Of a DNA stretch of 64,000 bases, positions 7,779-17,437 are shown piece after piece. A model generated the notes under the pieces. The model had not been told where the DNA came from. It made no database searches and was given only the letters and a program-made list of their open reading frames with translations. The DNA comes from Oscillatoriaceae cyanobacterium Prado104 (GTDB lineage: Bacteria > Cyanobacteriota > Cyanobacteriia > Cyanobacteriales > Microcoleaceae): the NCBI GenBank assembly GCA_025454405.1, contig JALOON010000056.1, forward strand, positions 34,120-98,119. The letters run 5' to 3'. The translations under genes were made by a program, and so were the position numbers. Each line of letters starts with the position of its first letter. Position 1 is the stretch's first letter.

Positions 7779-9650
7779 TCACAAGTTTGACAAAGGAACT
7801 CCCAGCCATCCGGTAAAGTTTTGTTGCTGAATTTTGCTCGGCGCATCAACAGGTACGATCGAATAGCGGGTAGGTTGCGGCGCTGCCAGAGTTACCGTGC
7901 AAGTCCGCAGTTCGTCTTGATGAAACACTGTCACCGCTACAGTATCTCCAGGCTTGTAATCTTTCAGCCTCTCGTTCGCTTGTTCTGTATTTGCTACCCG
8001 AAAACCTTCGATCGCCAGCAACTCATCTCCTGCGTCAATTCCCGCCAATTGTGCGGGAGATCCTGCTTCAACAAACTTAATAGTTTCCCGTCCGTGTTCC
8101 GAGGTCAGCGTCCAACCGAGCCGAGGTATTTCGCTAGTTTCATCTACCGAAATTTTCAGGCCGAAAGGTTCGAGATATTCGTCATAGGGCAACTCTTCAG
8201 TGCCGTCAACATAACGGGCAAAAAAGTCACTTAAATCGACGCCTGCAACCGACTCGATCGCAGCTTTTAACTCTTCTGGAGTAAAGCCAATTTCTGTTGG
8301 ATGCGCCGGAGAATTTAACTTGCCGTTTTGCTCGGAATTAGCATTGCCGAACTTCTGCCACATCAAACGCATCACATCATCCAGCGAGCGTTCGTTTCCG
8401 TGTTGCGCCCGGATCGACAAATCGAGCAAAAACGAAACAACTTCCCCTTTCAGATAATAAGAAATTTGAGAATTATCGCTGTTAGCATCTCGGCGGTAAA
8501 GCTTGATCCAAGCATCCCAACTCGACTCGCTGGCAGGCTGCACTTTTCGCCCCGGCGTCGTTTGCAAGCGAGTGATTTCCTTAGCTAAATGTTGCAACAA
8601 ACCCTTAGCGTCGTAAAACCCAGCTCGAAATGGAATCACCAAATCGTAATAACTGGTCGTGCCTTCGGAGAACCACAAAGAAGTAGTATAATTTTCTTGT
8701 TCGTAATCAAATACTTCCAGAGCTTTCGGTCGGATGCGCTTGACATTCCAGAGGTGAAAAAATTCGTGAGCCACTAATTGCACGAACCTTTCGTACTTGT
8801 CTTTAGAGCGAAATCCAAAGCGCGGGTAATTGAGAGTGCAGCTATCTTTGTGTTCCAAACCTCCGTAACCGGAGCCGGACAAATGCAGCAAAAATATATA
8901 GCGATCGTAAGGCAAACCGCCGAACATTTTTGCTTCAACTTCGATAACTTTTTGGATATCTCGAATTGCCCGATCGGCATCTAAATTGCCTTTGCCCCAC
9001 ACAACTAACTGGTGAGGTTTTCCCATCACCTCAAAATCGCAGGCTTCGTGAATTCCGATCTCAAAAGGACTATCGACCAGAGTATCAAAATCCGCCGCTG
9101 CGAAAGTGTTATCTTGCCCCGCAACGGGCGGCAAAGCCGTCACAATGCGCCATTCCGGGCGGGGCGGCACAATTTTTACGGTGTAACGAGCGCGATCGAA
9201 TCCTGACAAGAAAAAGCACAAAGCCGCCGGGTTGAAATAACCGTGAGTCCCATCTAAATGATTGGTGCGCACCGTCAGTTCGTTGGCAAAAATGCGGTAG
9301 CTTACCGTTACATCCGAAACAGAATCCGTATCGACTTGCCAGTGATTTTTGCTGATTTTTCGCCAAGGCAAAGCACGCGCGGCGAAGCTATCCCGTAGGG
9401 AATCGCCCGCGCGCGATCGAAAATCTTGCAAGTGTTTGGCGTACTCTCGAATCAAATAAGAACCCGGTGTCCAAATCGGCATTTTTAAATCCAAAACTGA
9501 CGCCGACCAATTTTGGACTCGCAAAGTCACTTCAAACAGGTGGGATTCAGGATTGGGCATCACTACCACATAATCAATGGTCGGTGAAGTTAATTTTTCC
9601 GGCAGGTCTCGGGCAACTTCCGAGGCATCAAAACGAGTGACATCTTTCAT
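7779..9650 (-). CDS. M61-family metallopeptidase with C-terminal PDZ domain
   Basis: A 623-residue protein of the glycyl-aminopeptidase-like M61 family. The zinc site HEFFHLWNVKR (HExxH, near residue 293) is followed about 35 residues later by WFSEGTTSYY, which supplies the third ligand Glu. A PDZ domain occupies roughly residues 495-600 (GSPAQLAGIDAGDELLAIEG). No signal peptide is visible, so a cytoplasmic location is likely. An extra segment SRAGDSLRDSFAARA (about residues 78-93) is translated from a palindromic repeat and looks like an insertion. Upstream is a 250-bp spacer, then the Crp-type gene in the same direction. Confidence 0.92.
   Translation of the reverse strand: MKDVTRFDASEVARDLPEKLTSPTIDYVVVMPNPESHLFEVTLRVQNWSASVLDLKMPIWTPGSYLIREYAKHLQDFRSRAGDSLRDSFAARALPWRKISKNHWQVDTDSVSDVTVSYRIFANELTVRTNHLDGTHGYFNPAALCFFLSGFDRARYTVKIVPPRPEWRIVTALPPVAGQDNTFAAADFDTLVDSPFEIGIHEACDFEVMGKPHQLVVWGKGNLDADRAIRDIQKVIEVEAKMFGGLPYDRYIFLLHLSGSGYGGLEHKDSCTLNYPRFGFRSKDKYERFVQLVAHEFFHLWNVKRIRPKALEVFDYEQENYTTSLWFSEGTTSYYDLVIPFRAGFYDAKGLLQHLAKEITRLQTTPGRKVQPASESSWDAWIKLYRRDANSDNSQISYYLKGEVVSFLLDLSIRAQHGNERSLDDVMRLMWQKFGNANSEQNGKLNSPAHPTEIGFTPEELKAAIESVAGVDLSDFFARYVDGTEELPYDEYLEPFGLKISVDETSEIPRLGWTLTSEHGRETIKFVEAGSPAQLAGIDAGDELLAIEGFRVANTEQANERLKDYKPGDTVAVTVFHQDELRTCTVTLAAPQPTRYSIVPVDAPSKIQQQNFTGWLGVPLSNL
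9371..9418. repeat. GATTCCCTACGGGAT-type repeat inside the M61 gene
   Basis: On the coding strand the segment runs GCGCGGGCGATTCCCTACGG and then GATAGCTTCGCCGCGCG. It is internally palindromic (ATCCCGTAGGGAT) and adds about 15 residues between HLQDF and LPWRKISKNHW. From memory, similar elements are common in cyanobacterial genomes. Confidence 0.65.
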
Positions 9651-9901
9651 TTGAATTTTGATATTTTTTCGCTAACATTTGCTAACAAATAGATTGAGTT
9701 GAGATGCTGCCTCGAACCGCGCCCGGTTCGACATTTGCAACTCATGCCTTGCCCGAGCCTTTTGTCGGTGGAAATATTGAAAATTACCTCGGCGAAATTG
9801 AAACTTAAAATTGCAACCTGTCCCCAAGAAATCCCAAAATTTTGCAGCTCCATCGGAAAAATCCCCGCTACAATCGGCATTCCGATTTAGCGGTGGATCG
9901 T

Positions 9902-10582
9902 TCACTTGCTTGCCAAATTCATCAAGTGTTTGAGATTGATCAAATGGATAGTTTGGCGCTCTGAATCGACTTTAATCCAGTTTTTGCTTTCCAGCGTTTC
10001 CATAATTTTGCTGGTTTCATCTAGGGCGATATCTGTCACGTCCGCTAAATCTTCATAAGGGATATTAAATATCTCTTTGCCCTGTGCAGTTTTCTGACCG
10101 TAGTTTTCTGCCAGCTCGACTAAAGTATTGGCTAGTTTAACTGCTGGCTGGCGGTTGCGGAGTTGATAGCGGAGATTGGTTTGGCGGAGCCTGCGCACCA
10201 TCAGTTGCAGCATTCGGTGGTGCAACTGCGGGTCCTTGAACAGGGTTTGAATAAATCGCTGGGCCGTAACGCTGATCAGTCGCACGGGCGACAGGGCAAT
10301 TACGTCATTCGATCGCGGAGATTCATCGAGAATGGCCATTTCGCCGAAGAATGCGCCCCGTCCCAAAATAGCCATCGATACGGCTCGATCGTTTGACAGG
10401 CGGCGGACTTTGACCCAGCCTGACACTACAAAGTAAATTGCATTGCCCCACGAATCTTCCATCACTACAGCTCGGCCGGGGGGATACTCGTGCTTGACGG
10501 CATTTGATAGCAGCCCTCCCAAGGTTTCTGGGTTAGCACCCTTAAATAGGGGGAACAGCTCACTGAAAGCTTCTGTCTTCAT
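9902..10582 (-). CDS. Crp/Fnr-family transcriptional regulator
   Basis: About 226 residues from the ATG at 10582; an upstream in-frame ATG at 10660 gives 252 but adds unlikely sequence. The N-terminal half is a cyclic-nucleotide-binding fold (VKHEYPPGRAVVMEDSW, YFVVSGWVKVRR, GRGAFFGEMAILDESPRSNDVIAL). The FGEMAI-x6-R/SN pattern is close to true cAMP-binding pockets. The C-terminal half is a winged helix (IPYEDLADVTDIALDETSKIMETLESKNWIKV). A membrane nucleotide cyclase is encoded 7 kb away, but no direct link can be read from the sequence. The ligand is unproven. Confidence 0.88.
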   Translation of the reverse strand: MKTEAFSELFPLFKGANPETLGGLLSNAVKHEYPPGRAVVMEDSWGNAIYFVVSGWVKVRRLSNDRAVSMAILGRGAFFGEMAILDESPRSNDVIALSPVRLISVTAQRFIQTLFKDPQLHHRMLQLMVRRLRQTNLRYQLRNRQPAVKLANTLVELAENYGQKTAQGKEIFNIPYEDLADVTDIALDETSKIMETLESKNWIKVDSERQTIHLINLKHLMNLASK

Positions 10583-10749
10583 GCAAACTCGCAAAGCGTG
10601 GGAAATTATGATTAGGCGACAGCCAATAGCCTCCGGAGCGATCGTTGTTTGAGAAAACAAACAATCGCTTGCTCCTTTAATTATTGATGATAAGGGTGCA
10701 GAGGCGCTGTTCGCGTAAAATTGGCCGATTCTTCAAATTGCAAACGATT

Positions 10750-11598
10750 TTAACTGCATCCTACTGCCTGGTGAATTTTCTCCAACAGGGGATCTATATA
10801 ATTCGGCCAGCCGATCGCGATCGGCTGAAAATGGGCCAGGGTTTCGGGATTTAAGGCATCGGGCGTCCATCTCAGGGGTTGACCTTGCAAGTCGCAGCAG
10901 ACCAATCCGGCTGCTTTTGCTAGGGCCAAAGGGCCGGCCGTATCCCAGACTTTGACTCTGCCGTTGAGGTACAGGTACAAGCCGGCTCGACCGGCGATGA
11001 CTTCGATCACTTTTAAGCCGAAGCTGCCGAGGGAATAAAACTCAGCGCCCGGTATGCTTTGGGCGATCGCCCGACCGTAGTTTTTTTGGTCCTTATCTCC
11101 GAGTACAATTTTACAGTTGTTGGAGGTTGGGGCTGGCGGTTGCTGAATGGCGATCGGCTGCGGGTCTCCGCCTCCAAGGGTTTGGAACAATCCCCAATCT
11201 TTGCCCCCGAAGTACATTTGCTCGAAGGCTGGGGCGTAGATCCAGCCCGCGATCGGTTCTTTGTCTTGCAACAGACCGACCATCGTAGCGTAGTGGAGTT
11301 TTCCCTGCATAAATTCTTCGGTGCCGTCGAGGGGGTCGATGCACCACAGGCTGCGGTAATCGGCGTTGTAGGCATCTCTGGAGGGAGCGTTTTCTTCTGT
11401 GATGATGCCATCTTCCGGAAACAGAGTACAGAATACTGTCGATAGCCTTTCGTCTAGGTATCGATCGATGCTCGTCACGTAATCGCCCGGTCCCTTTTCG
11501 GAAATTTCAAAGGGTCGGGCTGCGAGTTGGAGAGCTTGCCGGCCGCACTCGTGCAGCGTGGAGCGAATTTTTTGGTCTCGATCGGGAGAAATGTACAT
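10750..11598 (-). CDS. Inositol-monophosphatase-family phosphatase (CysQ-like)
   Basis: A 282-residue lithium-sensitive-phosphatase-fold protein. The metal site motifs are present: GDYVTSID, GIITEEN, IDPLDGTEEF and the C-terminal WDTAGPLALAKAAG. The family includes 3'(2'),5'-bisphosphate nucleotidase (CysQ, which clears PAP in sulfate assimilation), inositol monophosphatase and fructose-1,6-bisphosphatase-like members; the sequence alone does not settle the substrate. The ITEEN and DGTEEF variants lean toward CysQ. It is transcribed alone, in the same direction as the Crp gene but separated by about 170 bp. Confidence 0.85.
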   Translation of the reverse strand: MYISPDRDQKIRSTLHECGRQALQLAARPFEISEKGPGDYVTSIDRYLDERLSTVFCTLFPEDGIITEENAPSRDAYNADYRSLWCIDPLDGTEEFMQGKLHYATMVGLLQDKEPIAGWIYAPAFEQMYFGGKDWGLFQTLGGGDPQPIAIQQPPAPTSNNCKIVLGDKDQKNYGRAIAQSIPGAEFYSLGSFGLKVIEVIAGRAGLYLYLNGRVKVWDTAGPLALAKAAGLVCCDLQGQPLRWTPDALNPETLAHFQPIAIGWPNYIDPLLEKIHQAVGCS

Positions 11599-11966
11599 AA
11601 AGCTAATAATAGGCGAACCAATATTTTTGTGTTAGTAAATTCTGGGCACAGCCTTGTTGGATTGAATGAGAGATGTTGTAGAACCCATTTTAGATCTAAG
11701 AGACCAGCATCTTAATCATTAGCCTAAATCATTAGCCTAATCCAACAAAGATCCAGGCATGGCAGTTGCACGATCCAAAGTTCTCTCGAAGTCAAGAGTG
11801 AGGATTTTACATCTTGCTATCCCAGCATTCGATAACAGAAAAAAATCCCAATCTCATCTTAATTTTGCGGTAAAACTGCTGGAACACACCAAATAAAAAT
11901 ACCCCTCTAGAATACCGAACCAGAGGTTTTTGGCATACAACTTGGAAGACAACACAGGAGAATACT
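11599..11966. other. Divergent intergenic region with a large inverted repeat
   Basis: It lies between the divergent phosphatase and glycosyltransferase genes. TTGTTGGATT (11654-11663) pairs with AATCCAACAA (11739-11748) across 75 bp. The right part contains the tandem ATTAGCCTAAATC/ATTAGCCTAATC. Promoters for both genes must be here; none can be assigned with confidence. Confidence 0.55.
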
Positions 11967-13019
11967 TTGACGTACTATTTAGCATTGGGGCGCAAAATAG
12001 ATTTAGACGGCATCCATCGCAAGGCTTGCATGGGTAAAAGCCCCCGCCACGTCCTGCGCGCCATCAGAGACCGTTTGCAGGCCCAAGTACGCGCTCCAGA
12101 GGGGGAGACAATACTGTGGACTGACAACCAGCGATCGCAAATTTCGAGCTGGCCGCAGCATTGGGCCCTCGCCCGCAAATTGTCGGAACAAGTCAGCAGC
12201 AAAGATGTCATATTCTGTTCTGGAGAAGACATTGGCATTCCCGTAGCAGCAATGTGCGGAGCCTTGCGCGATCGCCCGAAAATAGTTGTATATTTCCACA
12301 ATATCGATCGGCTGCGAGGCCGCCTCGCTCTGAAACTGTTCGGTTTAGCAAACAAAATCGATTTGTTCGTAGCCTGTTCGAGTCCTCAAATTAATTTTTT
12401 GTCGAGTTATTTAAATCTTTCCGAATCCAAGATTTTATTGCTTTTAGAACAGACAGACACGCTATTTTTTACCCCAGGTCCTGCTTCGCCCGACAAACAA
12501 CGAAAAACTATTGTTAGTGTCGGACTGGAACAGCGGGATTACGGACTCCTAGCTGCAGCAACAGCAGATTTAGACGTAGATGTAAAAATTAGCGGTTTTT
12601 CCAAAGATGCCAAAGCATTAGCGCAAGCTTTTCCCGAAACTATGCCGGCAAATATGTCGCGCCAATTCTATGAATGGTCGGATTTAGTGCAGCTTTACCG
12701 CGATGCAGACGCAGTAGCAGTTTGTTTGGTAGAGAATAAATATGCTGCCGGAGTCCAGAGTGTATTAGAAGCGCTGGCTTGCCAAAGACCCGTCGCAATT
12801 ACTCGCACTCAGGGCATGGTAGATTATTTAGTACAGCCAGATATTGCCAAAATAGTAAATGTAGGAGATCGTGCTGGTTTGCGCGAGGCGATCGTCCATT
12901 TGTTAAACAACCCTCAAGAAGCAGAATATCGAGCCCAGAAAGGCTATGAAATGGTCATGAAGTATCACAACAGCGAAGGTTATGTAGATGTTTTGGTCGA
13001 TCGATTGCGATCGCTTTAA
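11967..13019 (+). CDS. Glycosyltransferase, family 4-like
   Basis: A 350-residue GT-B glycosyltransferase. The C-terminal half carries LVQLYRDADAVAVCLVENKYAAGVQSVLEALACQRPVAITRTQG, the typical donor-binding E-x7-E-like region of GT4 enzymes. The start is TTG at 11967: CAGGAG is 5 bp upstream and the next in-frame ATG is 60 bp later inside conserved-looking sequence. No membrane segment is seen. The acceptor and donor sugar are unknown. The gene stands alone with a terminator-like hairpin after it. Confidence 0.82.
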   Translation: MTYYLALGRKIDLDGIHRKACMGKSPRHVLRAIRDRLQAQVRAPEGETILWTDNQRSQISSWPQHWALARKLSEQVSSKDVIFCSGEDIGIPVAAMCGALRDRPKIVVYFHNIDRLRGRLALKLFGLANKIDLFVACSSPQINFLSSYLNLSESKILLLLEQTDTLFFTPGPASPDKQRKTIVSVGLEQRDYGLLAAATADLDVDVKISGFSKDAKALAQAFPETMPANMSRQFYEWSDLVQLYRDADAVAVCLVENKYAAGVQSVLEALACQRPVAITRTQGMVDYLVQPDIAKIVNVGDRAGLREAIVHLLNNPQEAEYRAQKGYEMVMKYHNSEGYVDVLVDRLRSL

Positions 13020-13051
13020 GCAAGCATTTGCACTTCAGAAATCTGGTAGAT

Positions 13052-13116
13052 ACCTCCACGGTGCGCGCTCCACGTGACACTTGCGAAGGACATCGTGGAG
13101 GTAATTATTTTTTTTA
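13052..13116 (+). terminator. Terminator-like hairpin after the glycosyltransferase gene
   Basis: ACCTCCACG (13052-13060) pairs with CGTGGAGGT (13094-13102), followed by AATTATTTTTTTTT. The loop is long (33 nt), so efficiency is uncertain. Confidence 0.6.
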
Positions 13117-13629
13117 CAAGCAATTTCAACTATAAATAAATTACGAGCATAGCTGGCAGTAACTGACATTTTGTCACAGCCATAATTGCCGATTTGCGTC
13201 GAATACTATGCCAAAAAATAAACAAATTTTAATCTTTACTCAGTTTACGAGGGTAAATAGCATTAGTTAAGATAAGTCTATTGTTTGCGCCATCACCTAC
13301 TCCATTAGTTGGGTAAAAAGCTTCTCTCATCGAGGGTTTGATACCAAAAGTCGCAAAATTTAGAAATATATTTTCAGCATTTTAGGTCAAAAATTATGGC
13401 TTTCCTGAGGCGGGATACCCGATCGCTGGCAGGTCTCAATGTGCTGGAAATAGAGCACAATCCGCAGCTAGCTGGGGCAATTAGCTAGCAGGGATGGCGT
13501 CAATTGGGGGTGTTTTGCAGGCGAAGCCCGATTTGCTTAACCGCGAATTGATGGTAATTAGTCAGTGGGTTCCCACCAACCAAATTAGTTCAGACATATC
13601 GATCGACTTTTGATAAAGTCGTTACGCAA
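13117..13629. other. Long non-coding spacer before the exported protein gene
   Basis: About 510 bp with no credible ORF. It is AT-rich up to about 13390, then more mixed, with AGCTAGCTGGGGCAATTAGCTAGC (13469-13488 region) forming a short imperfect inverted repeat. It probably contains the promoter of the downstream gene. No known RNA family was recognised. Confidence 0.4.
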
Positions 13630-14250
13630 ATGAAAAACATCTGTCAAAAAGTTGCCGTCGCTGCCGCAACTACTGCGCTCTGTTTTGCAGCCCTTGACGC
13701 ACTTCCTGCCGAAGCTGCTTCCTTCGCACTCGGTTCTCCCAACAGCAAACTATTTATTCAATTTTCTGGTAATGTAAGTTTCGATGGGGTAAATCAAGCG
13801 TCTGTGGGACTTGACAATCTTGATTCGTTCCAAGCCAGATTTCGCTACGTTCTTTCACCAGATTCCTATGAAGAAGGAACCTGGAGCAAGCAGGATCTTT
13901 TAAACTTTAGTTTTTTTTACAACCCGCTGAAAATCGATCGACCCCACCCTTCAGATCCCGATTTATCAGCCTTAAGATTTGAAGCAAGAAACTCAAGAGG
14001 CGCAACTTTGTCAATGATGCCAGAAAGTAAAGGCTTCACGATGGCCTATCTTCCCATAGAATGTCCGCCGTTTGCGCCACCTGGGATTGAGTGCGGTTAC
14101 TCCGATATGTTTCGCGTCGGCAGAGGGGCGGTTTACCGCGTAGCTGACGACTCGGCACCCGTACCGATACCGGAGGGGACTGTAATTCCCGGCTTAGCTT
14201 TGGGAATTGGATGGTTGATTCAAAAACGCCAGCGTCTTGCTCCAAAGTAA
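13630..14250 (+). CDS. Exported PEP-CTERM-like protein
   Basis: A 206-residue protein with a classic signal peptide (hydrophobic residues 8-25, cleavage near LPAEA-A). The C terminus reads PIPEGTVIPGLALGIGWL and then a basic IQKRQR tail. This is a PEP-CTERM-type sorting signal: a short P-E motif, a hydrophobic helix and an Arg/Lys-rich end, recognised by exosortase. The PEGT form is a variant of the usual PEPT. The middle part is beta-rich and unlike any family I recognise. It is probably surface- or sheath-located (inference). Its stop is about 100 bp before the ABC1 kinase gene. Confidence 0.75.
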   Translation: MKNICQKVAVAAATTALCFAALDALPAEAASFALGSPNSKLFIQFSGNVSFDGVNQASVGLDNLDSFQARFRYVLSPDSYEEGTWSKQDLLNFSFFYNPLKIDRPHPSDPDLSALRFEARNSRGATLSMMPESKGFTMAYLPIECPPFAPPGIECGYSDMFRVGRGAVYRVADDSAPVPIPEGTVIPGLALGIGWLIQKRQRLAPK

Positions 14251-14352
14251 ACTTACTGCCGAAAGAAGTAGTTCTGCTTCGAGCCCGTTCCCAATTCTGC
14301 AATTTCCAGTTAAAATCGTTGCGGTGCACGGAAAACGATCGCGACGGATATC

Positions 14353-16032
14353 ATGCTCACAAAAGCTGCACCCAAACCCCTGCGCTGGCAACGTTCTCAA
14401 TATTCGCCGCTCGCCAGACAGATAGATGTTTTTGCAGCGGCGGGCAAATTTCTGTTTTACTTGTGGTGGGACGGGCTGTGGCAAAATCATTCGCCTCATA
14501 CTAGAAGGCTGCGCGCTCACTGGTTGGTCAATACTTTATTGGATTTGGGCCCGACTTTTATTAAAATCGGACAGTCTCTCTCGACTCGCGCGGATTTGCT
14601 GCCGCTGGAATATATCAAGGAGTTGGGACAGTTGCAGGATCGGGTTCCTGAATTCAGTTCCGAAGAGGCGATCGCCCTGATAGAATCCGAGTTGGGCAAG
14701 GATATTTATGCTTTGTACCGCGATTTTGACCCGTTTCCAATCGCGGCTGCCAGTCTGGGACAGGTTCACAAAGCACGGCTGCACACTGGGGAAGATGTAA
14801 TTGTTAAAGTGCAGCGCCCCGGATTGCAAAGGTTATTCGATTTGGACGTGAAGGCGGTTCACCAAGTGATGCGATTGTGCGATCGCTATTTCCCTGGGAC
14901 GCGCAAGTATGACTTGGAAGCTATTTATCGCGAGTTTTTTAAGATTTTATTTCAAGAAATCGACTACGTGCAAGAAGGGAAAAATGCCGATCGCTTTTCT
15001 CGCAATTTTCAAGGACACCATCAGATTATTGTACCAAAAGTATACTGGCAGTACACGACTAAAAAGGTTTTAACTGTCGAATACCTTCCCGGCATCAAAG
15101 TGGACGATCGCATCAGTTTGGAGGCGATCGGAGTCGATATTCCGAAACTCAACCAACTAGGAATTACCTGTTATTTGAAACAATTGTTAATTGACGGATT
15201 TTTTCAGGCTGACCCGCATCCGGGAAATTTGGCTGTTACCGAAGATGGCAGCTTGATTTTTTACGATTTTGGGATGATGGCAGAGGTTAAGTCTCTGGAT
15301 AAAGACCAAATGGTGAAGACTTTTTTTGCCGTGCTCAGAAAGGATACGGATGCAGTAATCGAGACTTTAATTTCGATCGGCTTGGTGGAACGAATGCCGG
15401 ATCTGATGCCGGTGCGCAGGCTGATTGCTTTTCTGTTAGATAAGTTTATTGACAAGCCGATCGACTTTCAAGCTTTAAATGAAATTAAGAACGAACTTTA
15501 CATCATGTTCGAGCAGCAGCCGTTTCGATTGCCCGCGCAAATGATGTTTATTGTGAAATCTCTGACAACTCTCGACGGCATTGCGAGAACTCTCGACCCG
15601 CACTATAATTTCTTAGCATCAGCCAAGCCGTTTGTCAAGAGTTTGGTTGTTACGAAAGGGCGCAAAAATGCGGTGGGAGAACTGGCAAGGCAAGCACGAA
15701 AATTTCTGCAATACCAGTTACAGCAACCGAGCAAAGCAGAAGTCGCTCTCAAACGTTTGGAGAAGCGAATTGAAGATGGGGAATTGCAAATTAGGGTGCG
15801 AAATATCGAGAGCGATCGAGCGTTAAAACGCATTCATTTAGCTCTAAAAACTTTGATTTATGCCTGCATCACGGGTTTGGTGTTGGTGTCGGGTGCGATA
15901 CTGTCGATTGGAGGTTATAAAACAGGGGCGATCGCGGTTTTTGTGCTGTCGGGATTGGGAGGCTTATTTGTATTGCGTTCTTTGTTAGATTTGTTAGTGA
16001 GAGAAAGGCTCGATCGGATGATTGAGAAATAA
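14353..16032 (+). CDS. ABC1/AarF/UbiB-family atypical kinase
   Basis: A 559-residue protein. It has the family's N-terminal KxGQ motif (FIKIGQSLSTRADLLP, near residue 75), the Ala-rich nucleotide loop (AAASLGQVHKA), VKVQRPG (catalytic Lys), the ExD-type QEIDYVQEG, and DPHPGNL plus YDFGMM for metal binding. Two C-terminal hydrophobic segments (about 493-540) should anchor it in a membrane. Cyanobacterial relatives are linked to prenyl-quinone metabolism and plastoglobule-like functions; the substrate is unproven. Start is ATG at 14353. Confidence 0.93.
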   Translation: MLTKAAPKPLRWQRSQYSPLARQIDVFAAAGKFLFYLWWDGLWQNHSPHTRRLRAHWLVNTLLDLGPTFIKIGQSLSTRADLLPLEYIKELGQLQDRVPEFSSEEAIALIESELGKDIYALYRDFDPFPIAAASLGQVHKARLHTGEDVIVKVQRPGLQRLFDLDVKAVHQVMRLCDRYFPGTRKYDLEAIYREFFKILFQEIDYVQEGKNADRFSRNFQGHHQIIVPKVYWQYTTKKVLTVEYLPGIKVDDRISLEAIGVDIPKLNQLGITCYLKQLLIDGFFQADPHPGNLAVTEDGSLIFYDFGMMAEVKSLDKDQMVKTFFAVLRKDTDAVIETLISIGLVERMPDLMPVRRLIAFLLDKFIDKPIDFQALNEIKNELYIMFEQQPFRLPAQMMFIVKSLTTLDGIARTLDPHYNFLASAKPFVKSLVVTKGRKNAVGELARQARKFLQYQLQQPSKAEVALKRLEKRIEDGELQIRVRNIESDRALKRIHLALKTLIYACITGLVLVSGAILSIGGYKTGAIAVFVLSGLGGLFVLRSLLDLLVRERLDRMIEK

Positions 16033-16343
16033 GGGCAGTCGAGCGCCCTTTTCCCCAAATTCGATCGCCCCCCTTCAAATCCATCGAATTACTCGTAGGG
16101 ACTCTCGCATTTGGGCGACAATATATTAATCTCAACCAACAATCTCCCGTCCAAATGCTTCACCCTCCCCCACGCAAGGCAATAACCACCAGAAATTTTG
16201 GATGTGCAAAATATTCGTGAATATCGTGTATCAAGATTGCGCGTGAGGCTGGGCGAAGCATTCGGATACAATATGGTTGGCGGTATATCAAAAATTGTCG
16301 TCCGAATGCTTCTCCCCTACAAATTTATAATGACTGATGACTA
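16033..16343. other. Intergenic region with GGCGAAGCATTCGGA-type repeats
   Basis: No gene is seen. It contains GCGAAGCATTCGGATAC (16253-16269) and, inverted, GTCCGAATGCTTC (16300-16312); a similar GGGGCGAAGCAT occurs at 29068-29080. The last 25 bp (TGACTGATGACTAATGACTA) is a short tandem repeat overlapping the next gene's start. Confidence 0.5.
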
Positions 16344-17327
16344 ATGACTATGAATTTACAAAATTTATTCCGTGCTTTTATTTGCTTCTTACTCTCGATC
16401 TCCCTCGCAACTTGCAATATCATATCCCCCGCCAAAATAGAAAAACCTCCGCTGAAAGTTACCTACAATCCCTGGCCGGGATTCTTGCCTTTAGTCATTG
16501 CTAAAGAAAAAGGCTTTTTTGCCAAAGAAGGAGTAAAGGTCGAGATTTCCTATTTAGAAGACACTCAATTGCAAATGGCAGATATGGGTGCCGGTAAATA
16601 CGATGGAGCCACCTTAGCTTTAGGCAGTATTGTTATCATCAGCAGCAAAAATCCCGACGTGCAGATTATCTTCGCCAGCGACGAATCTGCTGGGGCTGAT
16701 GCTGTAGTTGCCTCGCCCTCTATTAGTAAAGTAGCAGATTTAAAAGGCAAAGCATTAGGAACTGGGATTGGCGGATTTGGCGAATTGTTTGCTGTCAAAA
16801 TGTTAGAAACTGCTAACCTAACTTCTGAAGATGTCAATCTTGTCAATATGGATGGAGAGCAAGTGCCGGGGCGGTTAAAAAAAGGTGACATTCAAGCAGG
16901 ACAAACCTGGGAACCCTACGTTTCTGGTGCCGTAAAATCTGGCGCGCGAGTGCTGTTTTCCAGCGCCCAAACACCGGGGTTGATTCCCGATGTCGTTGCA
17001 TTCCAAAGCTCGGTACTGCGCGATCGCCCCGAGGATATTAAAGCATTTGTCCGGGCTTGGTTTCAAGCAGCAGATTACTGGAAGGCTCATCCTGCTGAAG
17101 GAAATGCTATTATTGCTAAATTGCTGAATGTAGGAGCGGATACCATTTCTTTGGAGGGGATAAATTTATTTAGTTTGAGCGATAATTTGAAAGCATTTAC
17201 TCCCGGCACTGACACCAAGTCGATTTACTATACTGCTCGATTGTACGCCGATTTTTTTGTCCGCAGTGGAGGTGTAACTCGCCCGCCAGATATCGATCGA
17301 TTGCTCGATCCGTCTTTTCTTAAATAA
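16344..17327 (+). CDS. ABC-type solute-binding lipoprotein (NrtA/SsuA/TauA-like)
   Basis: A 327-residue periplasmic-binding protein. The N terminus is a lipoprotein signal (hydrophobic stretch then SLATC, lipobox Cys near residue 24). Mature sequence begins LKVTYNPWPGFLPLVIAKEKGFF, typical of the NMT1/TauA/SsuA group, which binds taurine, sulfonates, nitrate or thiamine precursors. ATGs at 16344 and 16350 are both possible. No permease or ATPase genes are adjacent. Instead a transmembrane nucleotide cyclase with a periplasmic sensor follows 110 bp downstream on the same strand, so it may present a ligand to that receptor (inference). Confidence 0.85.
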   Translation: MTMNLQNLFRAFICFLLSISLATCNIISPAKIEKPPLKVTYNPWPGFLPLVIAKEKGFFAKEGVKVEISYLEDTQLQMADMGAGKYDGATLALGSIVIISSKNPDVQIIFASDESAGADAVVASPSISKVADLKGKALGTGIGGFGELFAVKMLETANLTSEDVNLVNMDGEQVPGRLKKGDIQAGQTWEPYVSGAVKSGARVLFSSAQTPGLIPDVVAFQSSVLRDRPEDIKAFVRAWFQAADYWKAHPAEGNAIIAKLLNVGADTISLEGINLFSLSDNLKAFTPGTDTKSIYYTARLYADFFVRSGGVTRPPDIDRLLDPSFLK

Positions 17328-17437
17328 TCCCGATCGTTGGCAGCGAATAACTACTTTTTGCGATAGCAAACAGCAGAATTTATCGATAGAGCAAAAACCT
17401 AATTTTTTCCTTAGGATGACAGCTTATATTTTTCAGG

